A stretch of DNA of 12,024 nucleotides from NCBI GenBank assembly GCA_021786555.1, contig JAJYNB010000199.1:1-12024 (forward strand), read 5' to 3'. Made by a program: the position numbers and the translations under genes. This stretch comes from Bacillota bacterium. GTDB taxonomy: Bacteria; Bacillota; Desulfitobacteriia; Desulfitobacteriales; JAJXUE01. The notes under the pieces are model-generated. The model was not told the DNA's origin. It made no database searches and saw only the letters and a program-made list of their open reading frames with translations. The stretch's first letter is position 1, and each line of letters starts with the position of its first letter. Below, one piece after another: positions 6,230 through 12,024 of this stretch.

Positions 6230-7081
6230 TTAGGCTCCTTGTTCGGGCTCAGGCAGGGTGATTTGAGACCTGCTTGATTTGATGAGGGACGAAAAACAGG
6301 CGAAATGAAAAATTTGCTGCCGGAACGTCACCATGCGCTTGCCATGTTTGACATGCTTGTGACAAGCAGCGCAGATGGGGGAAGGAGTGAACCTGTTGAC
6401 GAAGGAGCGGGCGGGTTCGCCGTAAACCATGGCTTCCTGAAAATCTGATAACTCCACTTCTGCCTGGAAACACAGGACATGAGAACGGACAGGAGCGCTT
6501 CCGCCTTTGTCCACTACTGCCTCGCTTCCAGCAACTATTGGTGTATTGCACACAGCGCAAGTCTGGGGCTTTTGGCATATAGTCCGGTAAACCCTAGCCC
6601 GGGATACCAAACCTGAGTTCAGCCTTAAGGGCTTGCAGAACCGGGACCTGGTATCCAGATCCTGGCACACCCACCCCAGTACCATATTATGGAATATATG
6701 GTACTGATGGTGATAAGCGCGGAATCTTTCCGGCAGACCGTATTGCCGGAGGGAATCAAAGTAGGAAGCCTCAACCAGTTCCTGGAGGGTGCCGGTGATT
6801 TTTTGCTCCTGCCACTCAATGCCTTGGGCGGAAAGATAGAGCTTTGTCTCGCCAAAAATGTCCCCGGTGCAAAAAACCAGCGGTTCGCCGGGTGAATAGT
6901 TCAAGTCATCCAGGAGGTCAAGCACGGTATCTCTAGTCACTTCTGTGCGCCTTAATTCAAACTGGAAGTAAGCCGAGAGCGGTAACACTCTGTGCCTGTA
7001 CTCCCCCGATTCCAGCCGCAAGGCCCCGATAACTTCACCACCTAGCACTGTCCCGTTTCCTGCATCGTCTATCTGGATCAT
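6230..7081 (-). CDS. unrecognised protein with two LIM-like zinc modules
   Basis: A 283-residue protein whose family I do not recognise. The C-terminal third has two similar metal-binding modules: Cys175-x2-Cys178 with His201-x2-Cys204, and Cys237-x2-Cys240 with His259-x2-Cys262. The CxxC...HxxC spacing resembles LIM or treble-clef zinc fingers. The N-terminal 120 residues look like an alpha/beta domain beginning with strand, IDDAG and GG (residues 4-15). They end with a helical stretch and a His-rich patch (HHQYHIFH, 124-131). An RNase H-like fold is conceivable from the early acidic strand, but this is a guess. There is no signal peptide or membrane segment, so it is probably cytoplasmic. 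The start ATG has a GAGGTG site 5 nt upstream. It lies just before the serA promoter on the same strand; whether it is functionally linked to serA is unknown. Confidence 0.75.
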   Translation of the reverse strand: MIQIDDAGNGTVLGGEVIGALRLESGEYRHRVLPLSAYFQFELRRTEVTRDTVLDLLDDLNYSPGEPLVFCTGDIFGETKLYLSAQGIEWQEQKITGTLQELVEASYFDSLRQYGLPERFRAYHHQYHIFHNMVLGWVCQDLDTRSRFCKPLRLNSGLVSRARVYRTICQKPQTCAVCNTPIVAGSEAVVDKGGSAPVRSHVLCFQAEVELSDFQEAMVYGEPARSFVNRFTPSPICAACHKHVKHGKRMVTFRQQIFHFACFSSLIKSSRSQITLPEPEQGA

Positions 7082-7171
7082 ATTTCACCTCAATCTCTCA
7101 TGCTTGATGTATTCTACTCCAAAAGCGTTTATCCCTGCTCTAGATAGAAGAACCAGTCAATCCTCCAGCAG

Positions 7172-7199
7172 TTTTAAAAATTTTAGTATTTTTTATAGT
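7172..7199 (+). promoter_or_regulatory. candidate promoter for the SH3b-SpoIID operon
   Basis: A good -10, TATAGT (7194-7199), lies 16 bp after a poor -35, TTTTAA (7172-7177), in very AT-rich DNA. Just downstream the decamer AGCAGGAAAT occurs twice as a direct repeat (7203-7212 and 7235-7244, 32 bp apart, about three helical turns). It could be a pair of regulator sites in the leader. A sporulation sigma factor could be used instead; I saw no clear consensus for one. Confidence 0.3.
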
Positions 7200-7272
7200 T
7201 TAAGCAGGAAATTATTAAAATTTTCTAGAACATTAGCAGGAAATAAAGGAAAATTGCGGAAGGGGGAACAAA

Positions 7273-7740
7273 ATGCCTAAAAGAGTTCACTCTTTGCTTT
7301 TGGCGGGTATAGTTGTAGCCGTAGTAGGAGTAGGAATATTTGTAGGCCGGCAAGCGGGTGCAGCAGTTAATGACCCCGGCAGCCAGGGAGACCCCTTGGT
7401 AGCACGAAGCTATGTGGATCAAAAGATCGCCGCTATTTTGGATCGCCTGACTAATTTGGAAAGTGCGGTAGCGTCCCTGCAAAAGGCTCAAAGTCAACCC
7501 GCTCCCAGCACTGCGGCTCCGGTGTCGGCCCCGGCCCCGGCCCCGGCCTTAAAGCAGGGCAGTGTCAGTGGTATTTATGTAAATATTCGCAGCGGTCCAG
7601 GACTGAACAACCGGATAGTAACCACTGCCGGCCGAGGGATGGGCGCTGGTGTGCTCGGCTCCCAGAATGGCTGGTACAATATAAAATTGAGTAACGGGAC
7701 AGTAGGGTGGATTGCCGGCTGGCTGTTTACGGTACAATAG
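7273..7740 (+). CDS. membrane-anchored protein with coiled coil and SH3b domain
   Basis: A 155-residue envelope protein. It has an N-terminal membrane anchor or signal segment (7-25), a short DPLVARSYVDQKI stretch leading into a coiled coil (about 47-74), an Ala/Pro linker (about 75-95), and a bacterial SH3 domain (97-155; VNIRSGPGLNNRIV, GWYNIKL, GWIAGWLF). SH3b domains usually bind cell-wall peptides, so the protein probably displays a wall-binding domain outside the membrane, possibly as a multimer through the coiled coil. The linker DNA is a slippage-prone tandem GGCCCC hexamer. The ATG has an AAGGGGG site 6 nt upstream. The gene is 12 nt from the SpoIID-domain gene and almost certainly co-transcribed with it. 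It has no catalytic domain of its own. Confidence 0.85.
   Translation: MPKRVHSLLLAGIVVAVVGVGIFVGRQAGAAVNDPGSQGDPLVARSYVDQKIAAILDRLTNLESAVASLQKAQSQPAPSTAAPVSAPAPAPALKQGSVSGIYVNIRSGPGLNNRIVTTAGRGMGAGVLGSQNGWYNIKLSNGTVGWIAGWLFTVQ
7527..7548 (+). repeat. tandem GGCCCC hexanucleotide, 3.7 copies
   Basis: GGCCCC is repeated three times (7527-7544) plus GGCC. It encodes the Ala-Pro linker before the SH3b domain. Gain or loss of a unit adds or removes Ala-Pro without shifting the frame, so linker length may vary between strains. Confidence 0.85.
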
Positions 7741-7752
7741 GGGGTGTCGGTA

Positions 7753-9114
7753 ATGAAATTCTTACGGACTCTCTTGGCCGTCTCCCTGGCGTTGGCTTTG
7801 TTTTTAACTTATGTCCCTGTTCCTGTCGCGGCCGGACCAGTACTCCCTCAGACCGTACGCATCGGTTTGTTCTTTGACGATTATGCTCACCACGGCGCAT
7901 CCCAGCTTAACCTTTCCGGGCCAGGGGGGCTGGAAATCGGTCTGCGCGGGGTGAGTGGCTTTTCCCTGCTTAAGGCAGTTCCGGCTGGAAGCACTGCAAC
8001 GGCCAGCATCGCAGGGGGGCATATTGTGCTGACAGGCGGCGGGTGGTCCGTCAATGTACCGGGGGATATTTTTGTTGCCCGGCCAGCCGGTTCGGGCCAG
8101 TGGGTGAATGTGGCTGAAAAGGGGTGCGGTTACCGCGGTATCATTGAAGTCAGTTTGGTTGGGCAAAGTTTGAGGGTTGTCAACGAATTGAGCGTTGAAA
8201 ACTACCTTTACGGCGTGGTTCCTATGGAAATGTCCGATCTCTGGCCGATTGACGCTCTGAAAGCCCAGGCGGTAGCAGCCCGTACCTACGTGGCTTCCAA
8301 TGTGGCTAAGTACGGTTCATGGGGCTTTGACCTTACAGACGACCAGTACAGCCAGGCTTACAGCGGGGTTAATGCGGAAGGGAATAACTCGCGGATCGCC
8401 GTTGACGGGACAGCCGGCCAGATTTTAGTTTACAACGGCCAACCTATATCTGCCCTTTACCACTCCAACAGCGGAGGATACACGGAAAATTCGGAAAATG
8501 TATGGCTTTCAGCTTTGCCGTATTTGCGGGGCGTACCAGATCCCTATTCTCTCGGACAGGGCAGCAGTACAGACAACTGGACAGTAACCGAGTCAACGGA
8601 GTATTTGCAGGATAGGATAAACTCTCTCCTTACCAGTTCCGGCAAGTCTTCCATCGGTTCCCTGACAGGGATTTCAATACTGAGCACGGGGGTCTCGGGT
8701 AGACTGACGAAAATCAGGGTTGATGGAACCCTGGGTAGTACTACCGTTACTAACGATTTGATTCGCTACTATCTGGGTGAGCTTGACAGCAACCTGTTTC
8801 AGATTTTTAGAGACAACAATGTGTTCAGCACCGGCCAATCCCAAAGTCTGACCGAATCCCAGGGCCTGGGGGGCAAGTATGTGGTGCGGGGAAACGGTGA
8901 GGTTGACCAGCTGGGGAACACAGGTATCTCCATTGCCGGCAGTTCTTCCATCCGGCAGTATGGTTCCCAGCCTGCGGATTACACGTTCCAGGGCAAAGGG
9001 TGGGGCCACGGAGTCGGCATGTCTCAATGGGGCGCTTACGGCATGGCGAAAGCCGGCAAGGGATACCGGGAAATTCTGGCGTATTATTACCAGGGTACCC
9101 AGATAATGCAATAG
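7753..9114 (+). CDS. secreted SpoIID/LytB-domain protein
   Basis: A secreted or membrane-attached cell-wall protein of the SpoIID/LytB family, whose members cleave denuded glycan strands (SpoIID is a lytic transglycosylase in engulfment) or enhance amidases. It is 453 residues from ATG 7753. A signal peptide covers about 1-27 (hydrophobic LLAVSLALALFLTYV, then VAAGP). The family core follows: NYLYGVVPMEM with the likely catalytic Glu159, DALKAQAVAARTYV, HSNSGGYTENSENVW, and the C-terminal GWGHGVGMSQWGAYGMA (416-432). The first 120 residues after the signal form a beta-rich domain seen in stand-alone LytB-type proteins. GTG at 7744 is in frame but lies inside the AGGGGGTG ribosome site, so ATG 7753 (6-nt spacing) is preferred. 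It follows the SH3b gene by 12 nt, suggesting joint action on peptidoglycan. It may be a vegetative paralogue rather than the sporulation spoIID itself, because the usual spoIID neighbours are absent. Confidence 0.9.
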   Translation: MKFLRTLLAVSLALALFLTYVPVPVAAGPVLPQTVRIGLFFDDYAHHGASQLNLSGPGGLEIGLRGVSGFSLLKAVPAGSTATASIAGGHIVLTGGGWSVNVPGDIFVARPAGSGQWVNVAEKGCGYRGIIEVSLVGQSLRVVNELSVENYLYGVVPMEMSDLWPIDALKAQAVAARTYVASNVAKYGSWGFDLTDDQYSQAYSGVNAEGNNSRIAVDGTAGQILVYNGQPISALYHSNSGGYTENSENVWLSALPYLRGVPDPYSLGQGSSTDNWTVTESTEYLQDRINSLLTSSGKSSIGSLTGISILSTGVSGRLTKIRVDGTLGSTTVTNDLIRYYLGELDSNLFQIFRDNNVFSTGQSQSLTESQGLGGKYVVRGNGEVDQLGNTGISIAGSSSIRQYGSQPADYTFQGKGWGHGVGMSQWGAYGMAKAGKGYREILAYYYQGTQIMQ

Positions 9115-9164
9115 GAGCCGGGTGAAAATTCGCTCCAGAAATGTTCACCCTCCCTGAAGCAGCC

Positions 9165-9296
9165 ATGTCTTCTTTGCAGCGTTTTTTTCATAAGAAACGT
9201 TCATGGCCTGGCTTTAAAGCTTGTTGTCGCCTGATGGTGCCGTTAGCGGCATGGGGGGTCGGATGTTCAGTGGTGACGGGCGCGGGCCAGGCCTGA
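9165..9296 (+). CDS. possible 43-codon leader ORF before trpB2
   Basis: A small frame starts at ATG 9165 and ends at TGA 9294-9296, 7 nt before the terminator stem at 9304. The peptide has a basic N-terminal part (HKKRSW) and a hydrophobic C-terminal part (LMVPLAAWGVGC). It has tryptophan codons at positions 14 (9204-9206) and 30 (9252-9254). The spacing to the terminator is that of an attenuator leader peptide, and the downstream gene is a tryptophan synthase homologue. Against it, the ribosome site is poor, the two Trp codons are not adjacent, and no promoter is visible between 9115 and 9164. Confidence 0.3.
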   Translation: MSSLQRFFHKKRSWPGFKACCRLMVPLAAWGVGCSVVTGAGQA

Positions 9297-9348
9297 TAAC
9301 AGCAAAAAGCCAGGGGCATACCATAATGGTAAGACCCCTGGCTTTTTT
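9205..9348 (+). promoter_or_regulatory. candidate attenuator of trpB2 with competing pairings
   Basis: GGCCTGGC (9205-9212) can pair with GCCAGGCC (9286-9293). The overlapping CCTGGCTTT (9207-9215) can instead pair over 9 bp with AAAGCCAGG (9306-9314), which is the 5' arm of the terminator at 9304-9348. These are mutually exclusive and would set whether the terminator forms. The pairing potential is seen directly; regulation is inferred. The region has no recognisable T-box, TRAP repeats or known riboswitch. Confidence 0.4.
9304..9348 (+). terminator. strong intrinsic terminator before trpB2
   Basis: AAAAAGCCAGGGG (9304-9316) pairs with CCCCTGGCTTTTT (9335-9347). An inner TACCAT/ATGGTA hairpin (9319-9331) stacks near the top, and six T residues follow (9343-9348). 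It may simply end the SpoIID-domain transcript, or act as an attenuator for trpB2, about 90 nt downstream. The A run on its 5' side would let it work on the other strand as well. Confidence 0.9.
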
Positions 9349-9401
9349 AAATTAATTCAGGCGGCAGCAGGAAATTTGCCAACTTGGCGCGAATTAATTT
9401 A
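9348..9401. promoter_or_regulatory. inverted repeats between terminator and trpB2
   Basis: TAAATTAATTC (9348-9358) and GAATTAATTTA (9391-9401) are a perfect 11-bp inverted repeat with a 32-bp spacer. A second palindrome, GCCAAcTTGGC (9378-9388), lies inside the spacer. The trpB2 ribosome site begins 20 nt after the right arm. It could be an operator or a leader hairpin controlling trpB2. A weak TTGCCA (9376-9381) followed by an unconvincing -10 was the only promoter-like match. Confidence 0.4.
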
Positions 9402-9435
9402 GCTAAGTTTGAGCAAAATTAAGGAGAAGAGGAGA

Positions 9436-10806
9436 GTGTTAGCCGAGATGAGCGACTTAAAGATCATGTTGAGTGAGGGAGAAATTCCCACTCAATGGTA
9501 CAACATTATGGCGGATATGCCTAACGTGCCAAAACCTCCGCTAAACCCCCAGACCAAGCAGCCCGTGGGGCCAGAGGATTTAATGCCAATTTTCCCCTTG
9601 GAACTTATCAAACAGGAAGTTGCTCAGGAACGCTGGATAGACATTCCCGATGAAGTCAGAGAGCTTTACAAGCTATGGCGTCCTTCCCCTCTGGTTCGGG
9701 CCCTGCGCCTGGAAAAAGCGTTGGATACCCCGGCCAAAATCTATTACAAGTATGAAGGCGTGAGCCCCGCCGGTAGTCACAAACTGAATACAGCTATTCC
9801 CCAGGCCTTCTACAATAAGCAGGCAGGCATCAAGCGGCTGGCCACTGAGACCGGCGCAGGCCAGTGGGGCAGCGCCCTTTCCATGGCCTGCAACTTCTTC
9901 GGCCTGGAGTGCACCGTATACATGGTGAAGGTAAGCTACCACCAGAAACCATACCGCCGTTCAATTATGCAGGTTTTTGGTGCGGAGATCTTTGCAAGCC
10001 CCAGCGACCAGACCAACGCCGGCAGGCAGATTCTGGCTGCAGACCCCGATTCCATGGGCAGTCTTGGCATCGCCATCAGCGAGGCGGTGGAGGATGCTGC
10101 CATGCGGGCGGACACTAACTATGCCTTGGGAAGTGTGCTTAACCACGTCATGCTCCACCAGACAGTTATTGGTCAGGAAGCCAAGGCTCAAATGGAGAAA
10201 GCCAATGACTATCCCGATATTGTCATCGGCTGCTGCGGCGGGGGCAGCAATTTTGCCGGTTTAGGGTTTCCTTTTTTGCATGATAATCTTAGTAAAGGTA
10301 AAAAGGTACGGGTAATGGCGGTGGAGCCCGAAGCCTGTCCGACCCTCACCCGTGGCAAGTTTGCCTATGATTATGGTGATGTAGCTGGGATGACTCCGCT
10401 GCTGCCCATGTATACCTTGGGCAAGGACTTTATGCCGGCCGGGATTCACGCCGGAGGGCTGCGCTATCACGGCGATTCACCGCTGGTATCCCAGCTGCTG
10501 CTTGATGGACTGATTGAAGCCAAGGCTGTCAGCCAACTTGGGATTTTCGAGGCTGCCTTGGCGTTTGCCCGGGCGGAAGGCATTGTGCCCGCCCCTGAAT
10601 CGGCCCACGCCATCAGAGGAGCTATCGACGAAGCCCTGGCCTGCAAAGAGAGCGGTGAGGGAAAAACTATCTTATTCGGTTTGAGCGGCCACGGCCACTT
10701 TGACTTGAGCGCTTACGACAATTACCTATCCGGCAAAATTCAGGACTACAGCCTGCCCCAGGAAACTCTGGACGTGGCCATGAGCAAGCTGCCGGTTCTA
10801 GACTAG
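9436..10806 (+). CDS. trpB2: TrpB2-type tryptophan synthase beta chain (PLP enzyme)
   Basis: A PLP-dependent enzyme of the TrpB2 branch, expected to make tryptophan from indole and serine (or a phosphorylated or otherwise activated serine in some members) in the cytoplasm. The N terminus EIPTQWYNIMADMP and the motif RPSPLVRA are characteristic of TrpB2. The PLP lysine lies in GSHKLNTA (Lys116 from GTG 9436). The phosphate-binding loop is CCGGGSN, and the C-terminal serine-containing loop FGLSGHGHFD is present. The longest frame begins at TTG 9409, which has no ribosome site and would place AAGGAG (9421-9426) inside the gene. GTG 9436 (456 residues) fits that site, and ATG 9448 is the alternative. 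No trpA or other trp gene is nearby, so it is a stand-alone copy, as TrpB2 commonly is. It may recycle indole or serve a partner encoded elsewhere. Leader structures upstream suggest regulation. Confidence 0.93.
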   Translation: MLAEMSDLKIMLSEGEIPTQWYNIMADMPNVPKPPLNPQTKQPVGPEDLMPIFPLELIKQEVAQERWIDIPDEVRELYKLWRPSPLVRALRLEKALDTPAKIYYKYEGVSPAGSHKLNTAIPQAFYNKQAGIKRLATETGAGQWGSALSMACNFFGLECTVYMVKVSYHQKPYRRSIMQVFGAEIFASPSDQTNAGRQILAADPDSMGSLGIAISEAVEDAAMRADTNYALGSVLNHVMLHQTVIGQEAKAQMEKANDYPDIVIGCCGGGSNFAGLGFPFLHDNLSKGKKVRVMAVEPEACPTLTRGKFAYDYGDVAGMTPLLPMYTLGKDFMPAGIHAGGLRYHGDSPLVSQLLLDGLIEAKAVSQLGIFEAALAFARAEGIVPAPESAHAIRGAIDEALACKESGEGKTILFGLSGHGHFDLSAYDNYLSGKIQDYSLPQETLDVAMSKLPVLD

Positions 10807-10817
10807 CCCAAGGAAAC

Positions 10818-10837
10818 GGTCATGACCTCTAAGGTCA
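10818..10837. repeat. GGTCATGACC palindrome plus third half-site
   Basis: A perfect 10-bp palindrome, GGTCATGACC (10818-10827), begins 12 nt after the trpB2 stop. AGGTCA follows (10832-10837), so TGACCT-cta-AGGTCA is a second, overlapping inverted pair. No T run follows, so it is not a typical terminator. Function unknown. Confidence 0.5.
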
Positions 10838-10845
10838 CACATTAG

Positions 10846-10878
10846 TGAGTCAGTTGGGGACGGTTCCAGGCTGACTCA
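10846..10878. repeat. REP-like hairpin with TGAGTCAG arms
   Basis: TGAGTCAG (10846-10853) and CTGACTCA (10871-10878) flank a 17-nt loop containing GGGGACGGTTCC. Hairpins with TGAGTCA arms and a ggggacggttc core recur in clostridial genomes and are, to my recollection, associated with IS200-like/REP transposases (Y1 family). A further TGAGTCA with ACACTTAGG lies at 10900-10913, resembling the ACACATTAG before the hairpin. The copy here has no transposase nearby. Four T residues follow the right arm, so it could also end the trpB2 message. Confidence 0.55.
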
Positions 10879-11021
10879 TTTTCAACTCCCATCATCTTCT
10901 GAGTCACACTTAGGGATGAAAAACGTTGATTTTGGGTCGGCTGGGGTAGTCGAGTCTTCTGGATAGCGTTTTTCCCAAGAAATCATTGCCCAAGAGGAAT
11001 AACACGGATTTTCTGCTTTTT

Positions 11022-11068
11022 CCCGTCACTCCGGAACGTTTGTTCCTGGGTGACGGGTTGTGTTTTTT
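11022..11068 (+). terminator. long intrinsic terminator before the dinG-like gene
   Basis: CCCGTCAC (11022-11029) pairs with GTGACGGG (11050-11057). The stem extends through a G-T wobble, one C-G pair and one mismatch into GGAAC/GTTCC, giving about 15 pairs with a 4-nt loop. TTGTG and six T residues follow. It closes the 326-bp gap after trpB2 and insulates the next gene. The rest of the gap (10914-11020) holds only an 8-bp inverted repeat, GAAAAACG (10918-10925) with CGTTTTTC (10967-10974), and no plausible gene. Confidence 0.88.
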
Positions 11069-11094
11069 CTGAGTAGAAGGCAGCCCCTAAGGTG

Positions 11095-11103
11095 TGATAG
11101 AAT
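11095..11103 (+). promoter_or_regulatory. extended -10 promoter for the dinG-like gene
   Basis: TGATAGAAT (11095-11103) is a TGn extended -10 with TAGAAT. No -35 match is found at 16-18 bp, as is tolerated by extended -10 promoters. The start of transcription would be near 11110, about 23 nt before the GTG start. Confidence 0.5.
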
Positions 11104-11132
11104 AGCAATGTACCTGAAAAGGGGAGACGTGT

Positions 11133-12024
11133 GTGGCATTAAACTATGTAGTGTTTGATTTGGAAACCACGGGGCTTGTACCCGGTGTGGATGAAATAAT
11201 TGAAATTGGCGCTGTTAAACTGCTGGACGGCGAGGTTACCGGGCGGTTCCAGTCTCTCGTGCACTGCGCACGGGAAGTGACAGGGCCGGTACAGCGGCTG
11301 ACCGGGATAAGCTCCGCTGACCTCTCCGGCCAGCCCAGCCTGGCGGAGGTACTACCTAGGTTCCTGGAATTTGCGGGCCCGCTGCCCCTCGCCGCACACA
11401 ATGCCGCCTTTGACGCCGGGTTTCTCAACGCGGCTTTGGCCGGCACCGGCTTGCCTGCGAATTATCTGGACACGGTTGAACTGGCCCGGTTATGTTTTCC
11501 CCTGGCGCCCAACTTCCGGTTGAGCGGTTTGGCCCAATTCCTCGGCCTGGATGCCGAGGGTTTTCACCGGGCCTTGAATGATGCCTCAGTGACGGCGCAA
11601 CTGCTGCTGCGCTGTAACAATAAACTTCGAGGCTGGGACCTGGGTTTGGTCCGCCAGCTCAGCTTGCTGCTGGGCATGAACCCCAATGGTTTGTCCGTAC
11701 TGCTGCAGGAGAGGGAACAGGAACTGACCAGGGCTTTCCCCAACCGCCTCATAGGCCCCGGCGCGCTCTACCTGGCGGCTCAGCAGACTGGAGCCGGACT
11801 GTTTGCCAAGCCGGTGCAGAAGGAGAAGACCAGGCTGGAGGAGCCGGCCAGGATAGCCGGAGTACTTGAACCGCAGGGCCCATTGGCTGGGAACATCTCC
11901 AATTACCAGTACAGGCCTGGACAGCTGAAGATGCTGCAAGGAGTACTTAACGCCTTTGAGACCGGCACACATCTGGTGGTGGCGGCTGGCACAGGCACAG
12001 GCAAGACTCTCGCCTATCTCGTTC
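11133..12024 (+). CDS. dinG: DinG-family helicase with N-terminal DnaQ-like exonuclease, partial
   Basis: The start of a DNA-repair type protein that joins a 3'-5' exonuclease to an XPD/DinG-like superfamily 2 helicase, as in the Firmicute DinG (YpvA-like) proteins. It is open to the right edge (297 complete codons). The exonuclease has a full DEDDh set: Asp9 and Glu11 (FDLETTG), Asp94 (HNAAFD), and His145 with Asp150 (HRALNDA). A linker of about 100 residues follows. The helicase begins at about residue 260 with YRPGQLKML, and the Walker A AAGTGTGKT falls at about 283-291. The start is GTG 11133, with an AAAGGGGAGA site about 6 nt upstream; FDLETTG lies within the first 14 residues, as usual. 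In Firmicutes this fusion is reported to act mainly as an exonuclease with weakened helicase function. Iron-sulfur cysteines and later helicase motifs lie outside the window. Confidence 0.93.
   Translation, partial: MALNYVVFDLETTGLVPGVDEIIEIGAVKLLDGEVTGRFQSLVHCAREVTGPVQRLTGISSADLSGQPSLAEVLPRFLEFAGPLPLAAHNAAFDAGFLNAALAGTGLPANYLDTVELARLCFPLAPNFRLSGLAQFLGLDAEGFHRALNDASVTAQLLLRCNNKLRGWDLGLVRQLSLLLGMNPNGLSVLLQEREQELTRAFPNRLIGPGALYLAAQQTGAGLFAKPVQKEKTRLEEPARIAGVLEPQGPLAGNISNYQYRPGQLKMLQGVLNAFETGTHLVVAAGTGTGKTLAYLV

Noticed and set aside
9120..9150. Terminator directly after the SpoIID-domain gene (GGGTGAA/TTCACCC)
   Set aside because: The 7-bp stem has a 17-nt loop and no T run. The strong hairpin at 9304-9348 is the more likely terminator.
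8674..9166. Two long minus-strand frames over the end of the SpoIID-domain gene
   Set aside because: They are antisense shadows of a well-supported family core, rich in Pro/Arg/Cys as expected from reversed GC-rich codons.
9221..9260. Fluoride-riboswitch-like string CCTGATGGTGCC
   Set aside because: It has only a short local resemblance; the rest of the crcB aptamer is absent and the downstream gene does not fit.
9409..9435. TTG at 9409 as the trpB2 start
   Set aside because: No ribosome site precedes it, and it would place the AAGGAG site inside the coding sequence. GTG 9436 or ATG 9448 is better.

Overview
The window looks like chromosomal DNA from an endospore-forming-type Firmicute, probably a moderate-GC clostridial lineage such as the Peptococcaceae or Desulfotomaculum group. 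The reasons are strong Shine-Dalgarno sequences (AGGAGG, GAGGTG), GTG starts, rho-independent terminators with U tracts, a SpoIID/LytB-family protein, a DinG-type helicase fused to a DnaQ-like exonuclease, and a tandem glycine riboswitch. The lineage call is inference; no rRNA gene is present to confirm it.

Left part (1-4600): a truncated YdcZ-type small membrane protein on the minus strand is divergent from a small protein of unknown function that has its own terminator. A two-gene ABC exporter operon follows (ATPase, then an FtsX-type permease 1 nt downstream), and then a second small unknown protein. The first 19 bases of the window are an exact inverted copy of bases 201-219, and the YdcZ frame ends exactly there, so the left edge is probably a fold-back join.

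Middle (4600-7081, minus strand): a bidirectional hairpin separates the convergent genes. serA encodes a short 3-phosphoglycerate dehydrogenase without the C-terminal regulatory region. It is preceded by a consensus-like promoter, a tandem glycine riboswitch and a strong intrinsic terminator. The 5' strand of the second aptamer's P1 is perfectly complementary over 9 bp to the 5' arm of the terminator. This predicts that glycine turns serA off. Upstream lies an unrecognised protein with two LIM-like CxxC/HxxC zinc modules.

Right part (7273-12024, plus strand): a membrane-anchored SH3b protein and a secreted SpoIID/LytB-domain protein form a likely cell-wall operon. Then comes a stand-alone trpB2 (tryptophan synthase beta-like) gene, whose leader has a possible 43-codon ORF, a strong terminator and competing pairings that resemble an attenuator. 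After trpB2 there is a REP-like hairpin and a terminator. An extended -10 promoter then leads to a DinG-family exonuclease/helicase gene that runs off the right edge.

Metabolically, SerA makes the precursor of serine, serine gives glycine (the riboswitch ligand), and TrpB2 consumes serine or a related beta-substituted amino acid. The most interesting content is regulatory RNA. No CRISPR array, phage module, insertion sequence or tRNA was seen.
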